Source: Xanthomonas hyacinthi (GTDB lineage: Bacteria; Pseudomonadota; Gammaproteobacteria; Xanthomonadales; Xanthomonadaceae). From it: DNA of 64,000 nucleotides. Shown here piece by piece: positions 9,921-17,880 of this stretch. The number at the start of each line of letters is the position of its first letter. Position 1 is the stretch's first letter. The translations under genes were made by a program, and so were the position numbers. Location: positions 434,001-498,000 of the forward strand of contig NZ_CP043476.1 in assembly GCF_009769165.1 (NCBI RefSeq), given 5' to 3'. The notes beneath the pieces were generated by a model. That model searched no databases. It was not told the DNA's origin and saw only the letters and a list, made by a program, of their open reading frames with translations.

Positions 9921-12308
9921 ATGACCCGCACGTTCAATCCTCTCGCCACTGCCGTCGCCCTCGCCCTGACCACATCCGCAGCGCCTGCGCTCGCGCAGAG
10001 TTCCTCCTCCAGCGCACAGACGCTGGATACCATGATCGTCACCGGCACCCGCGTGGCCGACCGCACCGTCGCCGAATCGGCCTCGCCGATCGACATCATC
10101 TCGCCGGAAATGCTGCAGTCCACCGGCACCACCGAACTGGCCACCGCGCTATCGCGTGCGGTGCCGTCGCTGAACTTCCCGCGTCCGGCGATCACCGACG
10201 GCTCCGATGCGGTGCGCCCGGCGCAGCTGCGCGGACTCTCGCCCGATCAGGTGCTGGTGCTGGTCAACGGCAAGCGCTACCACACCACCGCGCTGGTCAA
10301 CCTCAACGGCGCGCAGGGCCGCGGCTCGTCGCCGGCCGACCTCAACACCATTCCGATCGCCGCGGTCGAGCGCATCGAGGTGCTGCGCGACGGCGCCTCG
10401 GCGCAATACGGCTCCGACGCCATCGCCGGGGTCATCAACATCGTGCTCAAGGGCAGCGGCGAAGGCGGCAGCATCGCCGCGCGCTACGGCAAGTACAGCG
10501 CCGGCGACGGCGAGCAGTACCAGCTGTCCGGCGACGCCGGGGTCAAGTTCGGCGAGAACGGCAGCGTGCATTTCGCCGCGCAGGCCGGCCACCAGGATCA
10601 GACCGACCGCGCCAAGCCCTACCAGGGCCAAGTGCAGCAGCGCTACGGCGACCCGGACATCGATCAGGGCGCGTTCTCGTACAACGGCCAGTACAGACCA
10701 GCCGAGTACCTGACCTTCTACTCCTACGGCATGCTCAGCCGTCGCGAAGTGCTGTCCAACGGCTACTTCCGCTGGTCCGGCGACAACCGCAACCGCCCGG
10801 AGATCTACCCCGACGGCTTCCTGCCGCAGATCTACAACGTCAGCAAGGACGTGTCCTGGGTCGGCGGCTTCAAGGCCAGCACCGAGGGCGGGCTGGGCAT
10901 CGACATCAGCTACAACTACGGCCGCAACAATCTCAGCTTCGAGGTCAAGAACAGCCTCAACAACAGCCTCGGCACGACCAGCCCGACCGATTTCTATGCC
11001 GGCACGCTGGAGGTCACCCAGAACCTGCTCAACGCCGACTTCACCAAGTCGCTGGACGTCGGCCTGGCCTATCCGGTCACGCTGGCCTTCGGCGGCGAGT
11101 GGCGCGGCGAGAAGTTCAACGAATCGCCGGGCGATGCGGCCTCCTACGTCAACGGCGGCGTGCCCTCGGCCAACGGCACGCTGCTGCCGGGCGCGCAGGT
11201 GTTCGCCGGCTTCAAGCCCAGCGACTCGGGCCACTACGACCGCAACAGCTATTCGGCCTACGTCGATCTGGAAGGCGACATCACCGACAAGTTCTCCGCC
11301 GGCCTGGCCGGGCGCTACGAGAACTACAGCGATTTCGGCGACACCAGCACCGGCAAGCTGTCGCTGCGCTACGCGTTCACCGACAAGGTCGCGCTGCGCG
11401 CCACCGCCTCCACCGGGTTCCGCGCGCCGTCGCTGCAGCAGCAGTATTTCCAGTCCATCGCCACCAACTTCATCAACGTCACCCAGCCCGACGGCAGCAT
11501 CACCGCCACGCCGTTCGAGATCGGCACCTTCCGCACCGACAATCCGGCCGCGGTCGCACTCGGCGCCGAGCCGCTGAAGGCGGAGAAATCGAAGAACTAC
11601 GGCCTGGGCCTGGTGCTGCAGCCGGTCGATGCGCTGTACGTCACTGTCGACGCCTACCGCATCGACATCGACGACCGCATCGTGCTGTCGGAAAACCTGA
11701 CCTCCACCGCGGTGCGCAACTACCTGCAGGCCAACGGCTATGCCGGCATCGGCGGCGGCCGCTACTTCACCAACGCGATCGACACCAAGACCCAGGGCGT
11801 GGACGCGGTCGGCACCTACAAGATCGCGCTGAGCAACAGCAACCTGGACCTGACCGCCGGCTACAACTACAACAAGACCGAGATCGAGAAGATCGCCGAG
11901 AACCCGGCGGTGCTGGAGGCGATCGACCCGACTGCGGTGCGCATCGGCCGCGCCGAGATCGGCCGCATCACCAAGGGCGCGCCGCGCGACAAGTTCTTCC
12001 TGAGCAGCGTGTGGGCACCGGGCGCCTGGGCGTTCACCGCCACCGCCACGCGCTGGGGCGAGTTCACCGATTTCGGCACCACCGCCGCCGCCGACCAGAC
12101 CTACGCGGCGAAGTGGACGCTGGACCTGGCGGCCAGCTACAAGCTGGGCAACTGGGACTTCACTGTCGGCGGCGACAACGTGCTCAACGAATATCCCGAC
12201 CTGTCACGTGCCGGCGCCGGCACCCGCACCTACCTGCCGTATAGCACCTCCTCGCCGTTCGGCTTCAACGGCGCATTCGTCTACGCCAACGTCAACTACA
12301 AGTGGTGA
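9921..12308 (+). CDS. TonB-dependent outer membrane receptor (paralogue 3)
   Basis: A 795-residue TonB-dependent receptor. Its ATG starts a signal peptide ([19 protein letters not shown], cleavage near ALAQS). [10 protein letters not shown] serves as TonB box, and the plug has [37 protein letters not shown] and [10 protein letters not shown]. It is closest to the receptor at 3592, with almost the same plug blocks and the same barrel landmarks ([22 protein letters not shown]). The last strand ends NYKW. The transported compound is not known. It is separated from the first two paralogues by the decayed effector/immunity pair on the opposite strand and is closed by a strong intrinsic terminator. 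Confidence 0.93.
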   Translation: MTRTFNPLATAVALALTTSAAPALAQSSSSSAQTLDTMIVTGTRVADRTVAESASPIDIISPEMLQSTGTTELATALSRAVPSLNFPRPAITDGSDAVRPAQLRGLSPDQVLVLVNGKRYHTTALVNLNGAQGRGSSPADLNTIPIAAVERIEVLRDGASAQYGSDAIAGVINIVLKGSGEGGSIAARYGKYSAGDGEQYQLSGDAGVKFGENGSVHFAAQAGHQDQTDRAKPYQGQVQQRYGDPDIDQGAFSYNGQYRPAEYLTFYSYGMLSRREVLSNGYFRWSGDNRNRPEIYPDGFLPQIYNVSKDVSWVGGFKASTEGGLGIDISYNYGRNNLSFEVKNSLNNSLGTTSPTDFYAGTLEVTQNLLNADFTKSLDVGLAYPVTLAFGGEWRGEKFNESPGDAASYVNGGVPSANGTLLPGAQVFAGFKPSDSGHYDRNSYSAYVDLEGDITDKFSAGLAGRYENYSDFGDTSTGKLSLRYAFTDKVALRATASTGFRAPSLQQQYFQSIATNFINVTQPDGSITATPFEIGTFRTDNPAAVALGAEPLKAEKSKNYGLGLVLQPVDALYVTVDAYRIDIDDRIVLSENLTSTAVRNYLQANGYAGIGGGRYFTNAIDTKTQGVDAVGTYKIALSNSNLDLTAGYNYNKTEIEKIAENPAVLEAIDPTAVRIGRAEIGRITKGAPRDKFFLSSVWAPGAWAFTATATRWGEFTDFGTTAAADQTYAAKWTLDLAASYKLGNWDFTVGGDNVLNEYPDLSRAGAGTRTYLPYSTSSPFGFNGAFVYANVNYKW

Positions 12309-12354
12309 GGCGCGCGCGCACGGCTTAGCCGATGCGGCGCCCGCCGCACAAGGG

Positions 12355-12384
12355 AAAAGCCCCGGCTCGCCGGGGCTTTTTTTT
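12355..12384 (+). terminator. Strong intrinsic terminator after the third receptor
   Basis: An 11-base stem AAAAGCCCCGG / CCGGGGCTTTT with a CTCG tetraloop runs into eight T residues, 46 bases after the receptor stop codon. Confidence 0.92.
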
Positions 12385-12648
12385 GTCCGCCGCACAGCGT
12401 GCGCGGGCGGCAATCGCTGGGTAATGGATGCCTGCGCCTGGCGATTAACTCAAACCGGCTAGCACAGCGTCGCACCCAAAGGAAGTCACTTCGGTAGACA
12501 CTTATATAATTCACAGAAACATCAATGAGATATAGCGAAACCTCGAATATTTACCCCATATTTGTCAACAGCTGCACGCTGCGACTCGGGTAAGGTGGAA
12601 TCGCCTGAACGGCAGGCTATGAAACCCTCAGCAGGGAAGGACTCGGCT
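12385..12648. other. AT-rich upstream region of the small secreted protein gene
   Basis: An unusually AT-rich stretch (about 12470-12560) for this GC-rich chromosome, with TATAAT at 12505-12510. It also holds TTCGG-N15-TTCAC at 12490-12514, one base short of a PIP box. It probably contains the promoter of the gene at 12649. No gene was seen. Confidence 0.5.
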
Positions 12649-13083
12649 ATGTGGAATACTTCGAAAATCGTGGCGGTGGCGTCGGGCATTTTGCTGTGCT
12701 CGGCGCTGGCGGCGAACGCGCATGCGCAAACCTGCTGCCCGTCGGGCGGCAACGGCAGTCAGATCGCGATCAGCGGGCTGGGCGAAAGCGCCCCGCAGGC
12801 AGTCGACCTGTCGACGAACCCGGCGTGGAGAATCTATCATTTCGAACGCAACGGGGTGACCTATTTGCAGATCAACGATACGACCGGCCAGGTCCGCGGC
12901 GCGATCGGGCGCATCGAGAACACCGCCTGGGTGACGCCGATAGGCAAGGAAGTCGGCGCGGTGAGCATCGTCGATGTGCTGGACAAGACCCGCGGCGCCG
13001 TGGTCTACGACGCGCGCTACTTCACCGTGCAGGTCTCCAGCACCGCCAATGGCGATGCCTGGACCGTCACGATCAAGAAGTGA
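12649..13083 (+). CDS. Small secreted protein of unknown function
   Basis: A 144-residue protein. The ATG at 12649 is chosen because it follows GGGAAGG by 8 bases and starts a clear Sec signal peptide (MWNTSKIVAVASGILLCSAL, cleavage near AHAQ). The open frame extends to 12562 but the extra residues are not signal-like. The mature part starts with a CC pair and a Gly-rich turn, then has a beta-rich pattern (IYHFERNGVTYLQIND, GAIGRIENTAWVTPIG, VVYDARYFTVQV). No enzyme motif is visible. It is probably periplasmic or extracellular. Its last 11 bases overlap the end of the convergent MASE1 gene. I do not recognise the family. Confidence 0.8.
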   Translation: MWNTSKIVAVASGILLCSALAANAHAQTCCPSGGNGSQIAISGLGESAPQAVDLSTNPAWRIYHFERNGVTYLQINDTTGQVRGAIGRIENTAWVTPIGKEVGAVSIVDVLDKTRGAVVYDARYFTVQVSSTANGDAWTVTIKK

Positions 13084-14584
13084 GGGAACGCTCCAACGGT
13101 TCGGAAACAAGGAAACTGATCTTCAGCTCATGGCGGCGCTGGCAAGTGCCGTCATGAGCTTTCAGCCTGCTTGCCAGCTCCCAGTCGTTCTCATCCACGC
13201 CCTTGCTTCTTTTCCCGCTGAGCACGGCCGGATCGGCGCTGATCGCCACCACGACGCCACGCTTGCCGCGTCCCGTCCAGACGCGCGCCTCGACCCGGTG
13301 CCGGCTGGCGCTGGGCAGGATCTCCATCGCGTTGAGCACGCAGCGATACGCCGCCAACTGCAGGCCGATCGATAGCTGCCGAGACTCGCCGTGCAGCCGC
13401 GCGTCCACCTCCGTATCGCAGGCATTGGCAAAGGCGACCGAACTCAGCGCGCCGTAGAGGCCATCGGTCTCGATGTCCAACGGATACAATGCAGCGACAT
13501 AATCGTCCAACAGCTGCGCCTGAATGACCCCGGTCCGGTTCATTTCCATGGCGGCGGCGTAGTGCCCGTGCTCTTTCAAGGAAGCGGCGATATCGCGGCG
13601 CAGCTTGTTGATATGGGCATGGATATCGGTGTATTCGATCACCCGATTGCGCAGTGTGCGCTCGGCGGACATGTAGCTGGCCTGCGCCACCTGCAGAGCT
13701 TGCTGTTCGGCGTAACCGAAGCGCCGGGCCTGGTCGAAGGCGCCGGAGATCTTGGATCCAAGAGCGAACAGTGTGGTGGCCGCGACAGCGATCAACAACT
13801 GGACGTTGAATCCCTGCGCGTCGTAGGCGCCCTCGAAATTCACCAGGGGAAGCGACATCGCCACCGCCAGGTCAGCCAGCACCACGCCCACGGCGGCTCC
13901 GCGCCACCCATGGCAAAGCGTGAGCCACACGCCGGGCGCGATCAGCAGCACGAGCGTGACCTGGCGCAGAAGCGATCCGGAGGCGACCATGGCCATGGCA
14001 AAGATGCCGGCGACCATCAGCACGGCAATGGCGGCGTCGCGGCGCAACGCATCGCTGGGCATCACCCGTTTGCCCTTGCGCCGCACCCAAAGCAATGCCG
14101 GCAGCACGAACATCAGGATGCCCAAATAGTTACCTATCCAGAACTTGATGATGTTGTCCGGGGTGATGTCTCCCACCGGACCGCCCAGCGAGGAGTTCAG
14201 CGCCTTGTTGGACATCGCTGCCCACAGCGCAGCCGCCAACGCGACGAAGGGGAGCCAGTTCTGCAGGGACTTCTGCGGCATCAGCAAGCGCGAAGCCAGC
14301 GGCACCAGGGCGAAGACTGGCATCAACAGGAACGGGCTCGCATAGGCCCACGTCGCGCTCACTCCATGCGCGTCGGCCATCGGCGCGCGCAAGATGAGCA
14401 ACGCGGCGGCATCGCCGGCCAGTAGATATGGCCAGAGCCTGTAGGGAAGGAAGAGCAACGCGGCAGCGCGCAAACCGACTGGCAGGAACCATTGGTCGAC
14501 AGACCAGCGCCACACGAGCATGTAGAGCGCGCAGTAACCTGCACTGAGCAGGATGCCGCCAGCGAGTTTTTTCAGTGTAGCCAT
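13073..14584 (-). CDS. MASE1-domain membrane sensor, UhpB-like, degenerate kinase core
   Basis: A 503-residue protein. The ATG at 14584 follows AAGGTGG; the frame extends to 14626 but without a better start. Residues about 5-300 are a MASE1-like sensory domain of about eight to ten membrane helices. A cytoplasmic part then holds a coiled segment (MSAERTLRNRVIEYTDIHAH) and a region resembling a histidine-kinase ATPase N-box (LAAYRCVLNAMEILP). MASE1 plus a HisKA_3/ATPase core is the layout of UhpB, and the length fits. The usual phospho-acceptor motif (ER.RIARELHD) and the G boxes are not evident, so it may be a kinase relic or a sensor with another output. No response regulator is adjacent. 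The ligand is unknown. Confidence 0.72.
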   Translation of the reverse strand: MATLKKLAGGILLSAGYCALYMLVWRWSVDQWFLPVGLRAAALLFLPYRLWPYLLAGDAAALLILRAPMADAHGVSATWAYASPFLLMPVFALVPLASRLLMPQKSLQNWLPFVALAAALWAAMSNKALNSSLGGPVGDITPDNIIKFWIGNYLGILMFVLPALLWVRRKGKRVMPSDALRRDAAIAVLMVAGIFAMAMVASGSLLRQVTLVLLIAPGVWLTLCHGWRGAAVGVVLADLAVAMSLPLVNFEGAYDAQGFNVQLLIAVAATTLFALGSKISGAFDQARRFGYAEQQALQVAQASYMSAERTLRNRVIEYTDIHAHINKLRRDIAASLKEHGHYAAAMEMNRTGVIQAQLLDDYVAALYPLDIETDGLYGALSSVAFANACDTEVDARLHGESRQLSIGLQLAAYRCVLNAMEILPSASRHRVEARVWTGRGKRGVVVAISADPAVLSGKRSKGVDENDWELASRLKAHDGTCQRRHELKISFLVSEPLERSLTS

Positions 14585-15257
14585 ACCACCTTGATCCTTG
14601 GCAGGACGCCCGATTGGCGCAAACATACATCACGGCGCGAACCCGCACAGTAGACAGTTTGCGGCGCGCACGACGGCGGCAACGCCCTGCGCGGCGGGGG
14701 TTTGCGGGGATCGCGGGGATGCTGGGACAGGCTTCTCATTCGGCATGGCTCCGACCCGTTCGATTTTGACGGTTTCGCGTATCACGCATCTGTGAGATGA
14801 CGCCGATATTGGGCCGGCAGCGCACGCCGCGATAGGCCACCTGGTGCGGCGGCCGCGCTGTCGGCACATTAGTATCGGAGCGGCGCGGCTTTACCGCAAT
14901 CGGACGGCGCCGCCGTCGCTCGGCGGAACACGCCGGGGCGCGGCAATGGCAACGTGACGCATGTCCTGCCACGGCGCCGGCTCGCCCTGCGCTGCCTTGG
15001 GTTCTGCACCGCCTCGTCATGCGGACTGGAAAGCCCGCTGCGGCGCAAGGCAGCCGGGCGACGATAGCGCGCCGCTTGGCGACCAGGCACCGCCACAGGG
15101 ATCGTCCCCGGCTCGCCAGCGGCCGCTGCGGGCGCGCATCGGACGCGCCGACGCGGCGCCCGCGACAGGCGTCAGCCCATGCACTGGACAAGCCGCCGGA
15201 TTTGCCGATAAAAGCCGCATCGGCCACACTCCTTGCCTTCTTGTTCCGCGAATCTGC
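14585..15257. other. Intergenic region between the divergent MASE1 sensor and ybaL
   Basis: About 670 bases between divergent genes. Several ORFs cross it, but none has a ribosome site or family motif. It presumably carries both promoters; no operator could be identified with confidence. Confidence 0.55.
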
Positions 15258-16937
15258 ATGCATCACGACACCAGTCTCATCGACATCATCGCGGTCGGGC
15301 TCGCCCTCGCCTTCGTCCTCGGCACCCTCGCCCACCGGATCAAGCTGTCGCCGCTGGTCGGCTATCTGGTGGCCGGCATCTGCGTCGGCCCGTTCACTCC
15401 CGGCTTCGTCGCCGACCAGGCGCTGGCCAACCAGTTGTCGGAACTGGGGGTGATGCTGCTGATGTTCGGCGTGGGCCTGCATTTCTCGCTCGAAGACCTG
15501 ATGGAAGTGAAGTGGATCGCGATCCCCGGCGCGCTGGCGCAGATCGCGGTCGCGACCCTGCTCGGCTGGGGCCTGGCCTGGAGCATGGGCTGGCCGACCC
15601 TGCACGGGCTGGTGTTCGGCCTGGCGCTGTCGGTGGCCAGCACCGTGGTGCTGCTGCGCGCGATGGAGGAACGGCGCCTGCTGGAAACCCAGCGCGGGCG
15701 CATCGCGGTCGGCTGGCTGATCGTCGAGGACCTGGTGATGGTGCTGGCGCTGGTGCTGCTGCCGGCGCTGGCCGACGCGCTCGGCGGCAAGGGCGCCGGC
15801 ACCGGCGCGATCCTCGCTGCGCTGGGCATCACCCTGCTGAAAATGGCCGCGTTCGTGGTGGTGATGCTGGTGGTCGGCCGCCGTGCGATCCCGTGGGTGT
15901 TGGAGAAGGTCGCCGCAACCGGCTCGCGCGAGCTGTTCACGCTGTCGGTGCTGGCGATCGCGCTGGGCGTGGCGTTCGGCTCGGCCACCCTGTTCGGCGT
16001 GTCGTTCGCGCTGGGCGCGTTCTTCGCCGGCATGCTGCTGAAGGAATCCGAGCTCAGCCACAAGGCCGCCAGCGATTCGCTGCCGCTGCGCGATGCGTTC
16101 GCGGTGCTGTTCTTCGTCTCGGTCGGCATGCTGTTCGACCCGCACATCCTGCTCGAGCATCCGTGGCAGGTGCTGGCCACGTTCCTGACCATCACCGTCG
16201 GCAAGTCGCTGGCCGCGTTCGTGATCGTGCGCGTGTTCGGCCATCCCACCGGCATCGCGCTGACCATTTCGACCAGCCTGGCGCAGATCGGCGAGTTCTC
16301 CTTCATCCTGGCCGGACTCGGTGTGAGCCTGGCGATCCTGCCCGAGACCGGGCGCGACCTGATCCTGGCCGGCGCGCTGCTGTCGATCATCGCCAACCCG
16401 CTGCTGTTCACCTGGCTGGACCGCTGGCAGGCCAGGCAGGCGGTGGAAGCGCCGGTGACGGTGGAAGCGGAACTGCCGCCGGGTCCGTCGCTGGATCTGG
16501 TCGACCATGCCATCGTGATCGGCTACGGCCGGGTCGGCAGCACCCTGGCCGCGGTGCTGCGCGAACGCGGCGTGCCGGTGCTGGTGATCGACGACAACCG
16601 CGAGCACGTGGAACGCGCGCATGCCGACGGCATCCCCGGCATCCGCGGCAGCGCTGCCGCCGACCGAGTGCTGGCCGAGGCGCACCCGGAGAAGGCCAAG
16701 ATCGCGATCCTGGCGATCCCGCAGCCGCTGGAGGCCGGCGAGGCGCTGGCCAAGCTGCGCGCGCTGAATCCGGGACTGACCCTGCTGGCGCGTGCGCACA
16801 GCGATGCCGAGGTCAAACACCTGCTCGAGCACGGCGCCGACGGCACGGTGATGGCCGAGCGCGAGCTGGCCTATTCGCTGGCCGAGATGGTGATGGCGAC
16901 GCCGCCGTACCGCGCCATGCGCATCGCGCCAGGCTGA
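15258..16937 (+). CDS. ybaL: CPA2-family cation/proton antiporter, YbaL/KefB-type
   Basis: A 559-residue inner-membrane antiporter. The ATG gives MHHDTSLIDIIAVGLALAF, which aligns with the start of E. coli YbaL (558 residues), so longer upstream frames are dropped. About 12 membrane helices fill residues 1-400, including FGVGLHFSLEDLM and GWLIVEDLVMV. A cytoplasmic RCK/TrkA-N domain follows with the dinucleotide-binding VIGYGRVGS at about 420. It is expected to exchange K+ or Na+ for H+, gated by nucleotide binding at the RCK domain. It has no close operon partner, and the next gene is preceded by its own Fur box. The assignment to the YbaL subgroup rather than KefB/KefC rests on the N-terminus and length. 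Confidence 0.92.
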   Translation: MHHDTSLIDIIAVGLALAFVLGTLAHRIKLSPLVGYLVAGICVGPFTPGFVADQALANQLSELGVMLLMFGVGLHFSLEDLMEVKWIAIPGALAQIAVATLLGWGLAWSMGWPTLHGLVFGLALSVASTVVLLRAMEERRLLETQRGRIAVGWLIVEDLVMVLALVLLPALADALGGKGAGTGAILAALGITLLKMAAFVVVMLVVGRRAIPWVLEKVAATGSRELFTLSVLAIALGVAFGSATLFGVSFALGAFFAGMLLKESELSHKAASDSLPLRDAFAVLFFVSVGMLFDPHILLEHPWQVLATFLTITVGKSLAAFVIVRVFGHPTGIALTISTSLAQIGEFSFILAGLGVSLAILPETGRDLILAGALLSIIANPLLFTWLDRWQARQAVEAPVTVEAELPPGPSLDLVDHAIVIGYGRVGSTLAAVLRERGVPVLVIDDNREHVERAHADGIPGIRGSAAADRVLAEAHPEKAKIAILAIPQPLEAGEALAKLRALNPGLTLLARAHSDAEVKHLLEHGADGTVMAERELAYSLAEMVMATPPYRAMRIAPG

Positions 16938-17062
16938 CGCCTGCGCGGCGTGCATCCGTGAAGCCCGCACGGCAAGCGCAAGCTCGCTGCGTGCCTGCAC
17001 AGGTGTCGGCGCGCACAAAAAGCGTCTACAGGAATGCAGCGGCGGCGGCCCTGAACCTACTT

Positions 17063-17075
17063 GATAATCATTATC
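17063..17075 (+). promoter_or_regulatory. Fur box controlling the siderophore operon
   Basis: GATAATCATTATC is a perfect palindromic core of the Fur consensus, set in the AT-rich context TTGATAATCATTATCGTTTA, 49 bases before the first gene of the operon. Iron-loaded Fur bound here should block transcription, linking siderophore production and uptake to iron starvation. Confidence 0.88.
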
Positions 17076-17123
17076 GTTTAAGCCAGGATTGCAGCCCCTT
17101 CCCCAGCCCGCTCGCTCTCCCCC

Positions 17124-17855
17124 ATGGCTTGCAAGATCGGGTTGCTCAATTCGGTGCCCAGCCCGTTGCTGTGCGAGATGTTCGGCCACCTCGGCTACGA
17201 CTTCGCGGTGCTCGACCTGGAGCACGTGCTGCGCTCGCCGGCAGAGCTGGAACACGCGATCCGCGCCTGCGAGCTGGGCGGCTGCGAAGCCTGGGTGCGC
17301 GTACCCGAGGTCGATGCCAAGCTGATCGGCCGGGTACTCGACGCCGGCGCGCGCGGCGTGGTGCTGGCCGGGCTGGACAGCGCCGAGCAGGCCGAGCGCG
17401 CGGTCGCCGCCGCGCACTTCCCGCCGCACGGCCGGCGCGGCATCTGCGGCGGCCGCGTCACCGGCTTCGGCAGCCTCGCGCTGGCCGACTACATCGAACG
17501 CACCCGGCACGCGTTGCGGGTGGTGCCGATGATCGAAAGCGCGGCCGGGGTGCGCGCACTGCCGCAGATCCTGCAGGTGCCGGGCGTATCGCTGGTGATG
17601 GAAGGCGCGCTCGACCTGGCGCTGGATCTGGGTGTCGGCCCGCAGCCGACCCATCCGCAGGTGTGGGCACAGCTGCTGGCCATCGCCGCGGCCTGCCGTG
17701 ACGCCGGCATCCCGTTCTGCCCCAATCCGCGCGACGCGGCGCAACGCCGGCATTGGCTGGCGCAAGCGGACCTGCACTGGCTGTTCGCCGGCGAAGACCG
17801 CGCGCTGCTGCAATCCGCGCTGCGCCAGCACGCCGCCGAGCTGCGCGTGCAGTGA
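17124..17855 (+). CDS. HpcH/HpaI-family enzyme, SbnG-like citrate synthase candidate
   Basis: A 243-residue TIM-barrel protein of the HpcH/HpaI aldolase superfamily. Visible landmarks are FGHLGYDFAVLDLEH near the N-terminus, VRVPEVDAKLIGRVLDAGARG, the HFPPHGRRGICGGR loop and VVPMIESAAGV with the metal-site glutamate. It is the first gene after the Fur box in a siderophore operon. In Staphylococcus, SbnG of this superfamily makes citrate from oxaloacetate and acetyl-CoA for staphyloferrin B. Vibrioferrin-type siderophores also contain citrate, so a citrate-supplying role fits well; this is inference from family and context. A plain 4-hydroxy-2-oxo-acid aldolase activity is the alternative. The receptor gene follows after 25 bases. 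Confidence 0.82.
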   Translation: MACKIGLLNSVPSPLLCEMFGHLGYDFAVLDLEHVLRSPAELEHAIRACELGGCEAWVRVPEVDAKLIGRVLDAGARGVVLAGLDSAEQAERAVAAAHFPPHGRRGICGGRVTGFGSLALADYIERTRHALRVVPMIESAAGVRALPQILQVPGVSLVMEGALDLALDLGVGPQPTHPQVWAQLLAIAAACRDAGIPFCPNPRDAAQRRHWLAQADLHWLFAGEDRALLQSALRQHAAELRVQ

Positions 17856-17880
17856 TCCTTCGTTCCCCGGAGTCGTCGCC

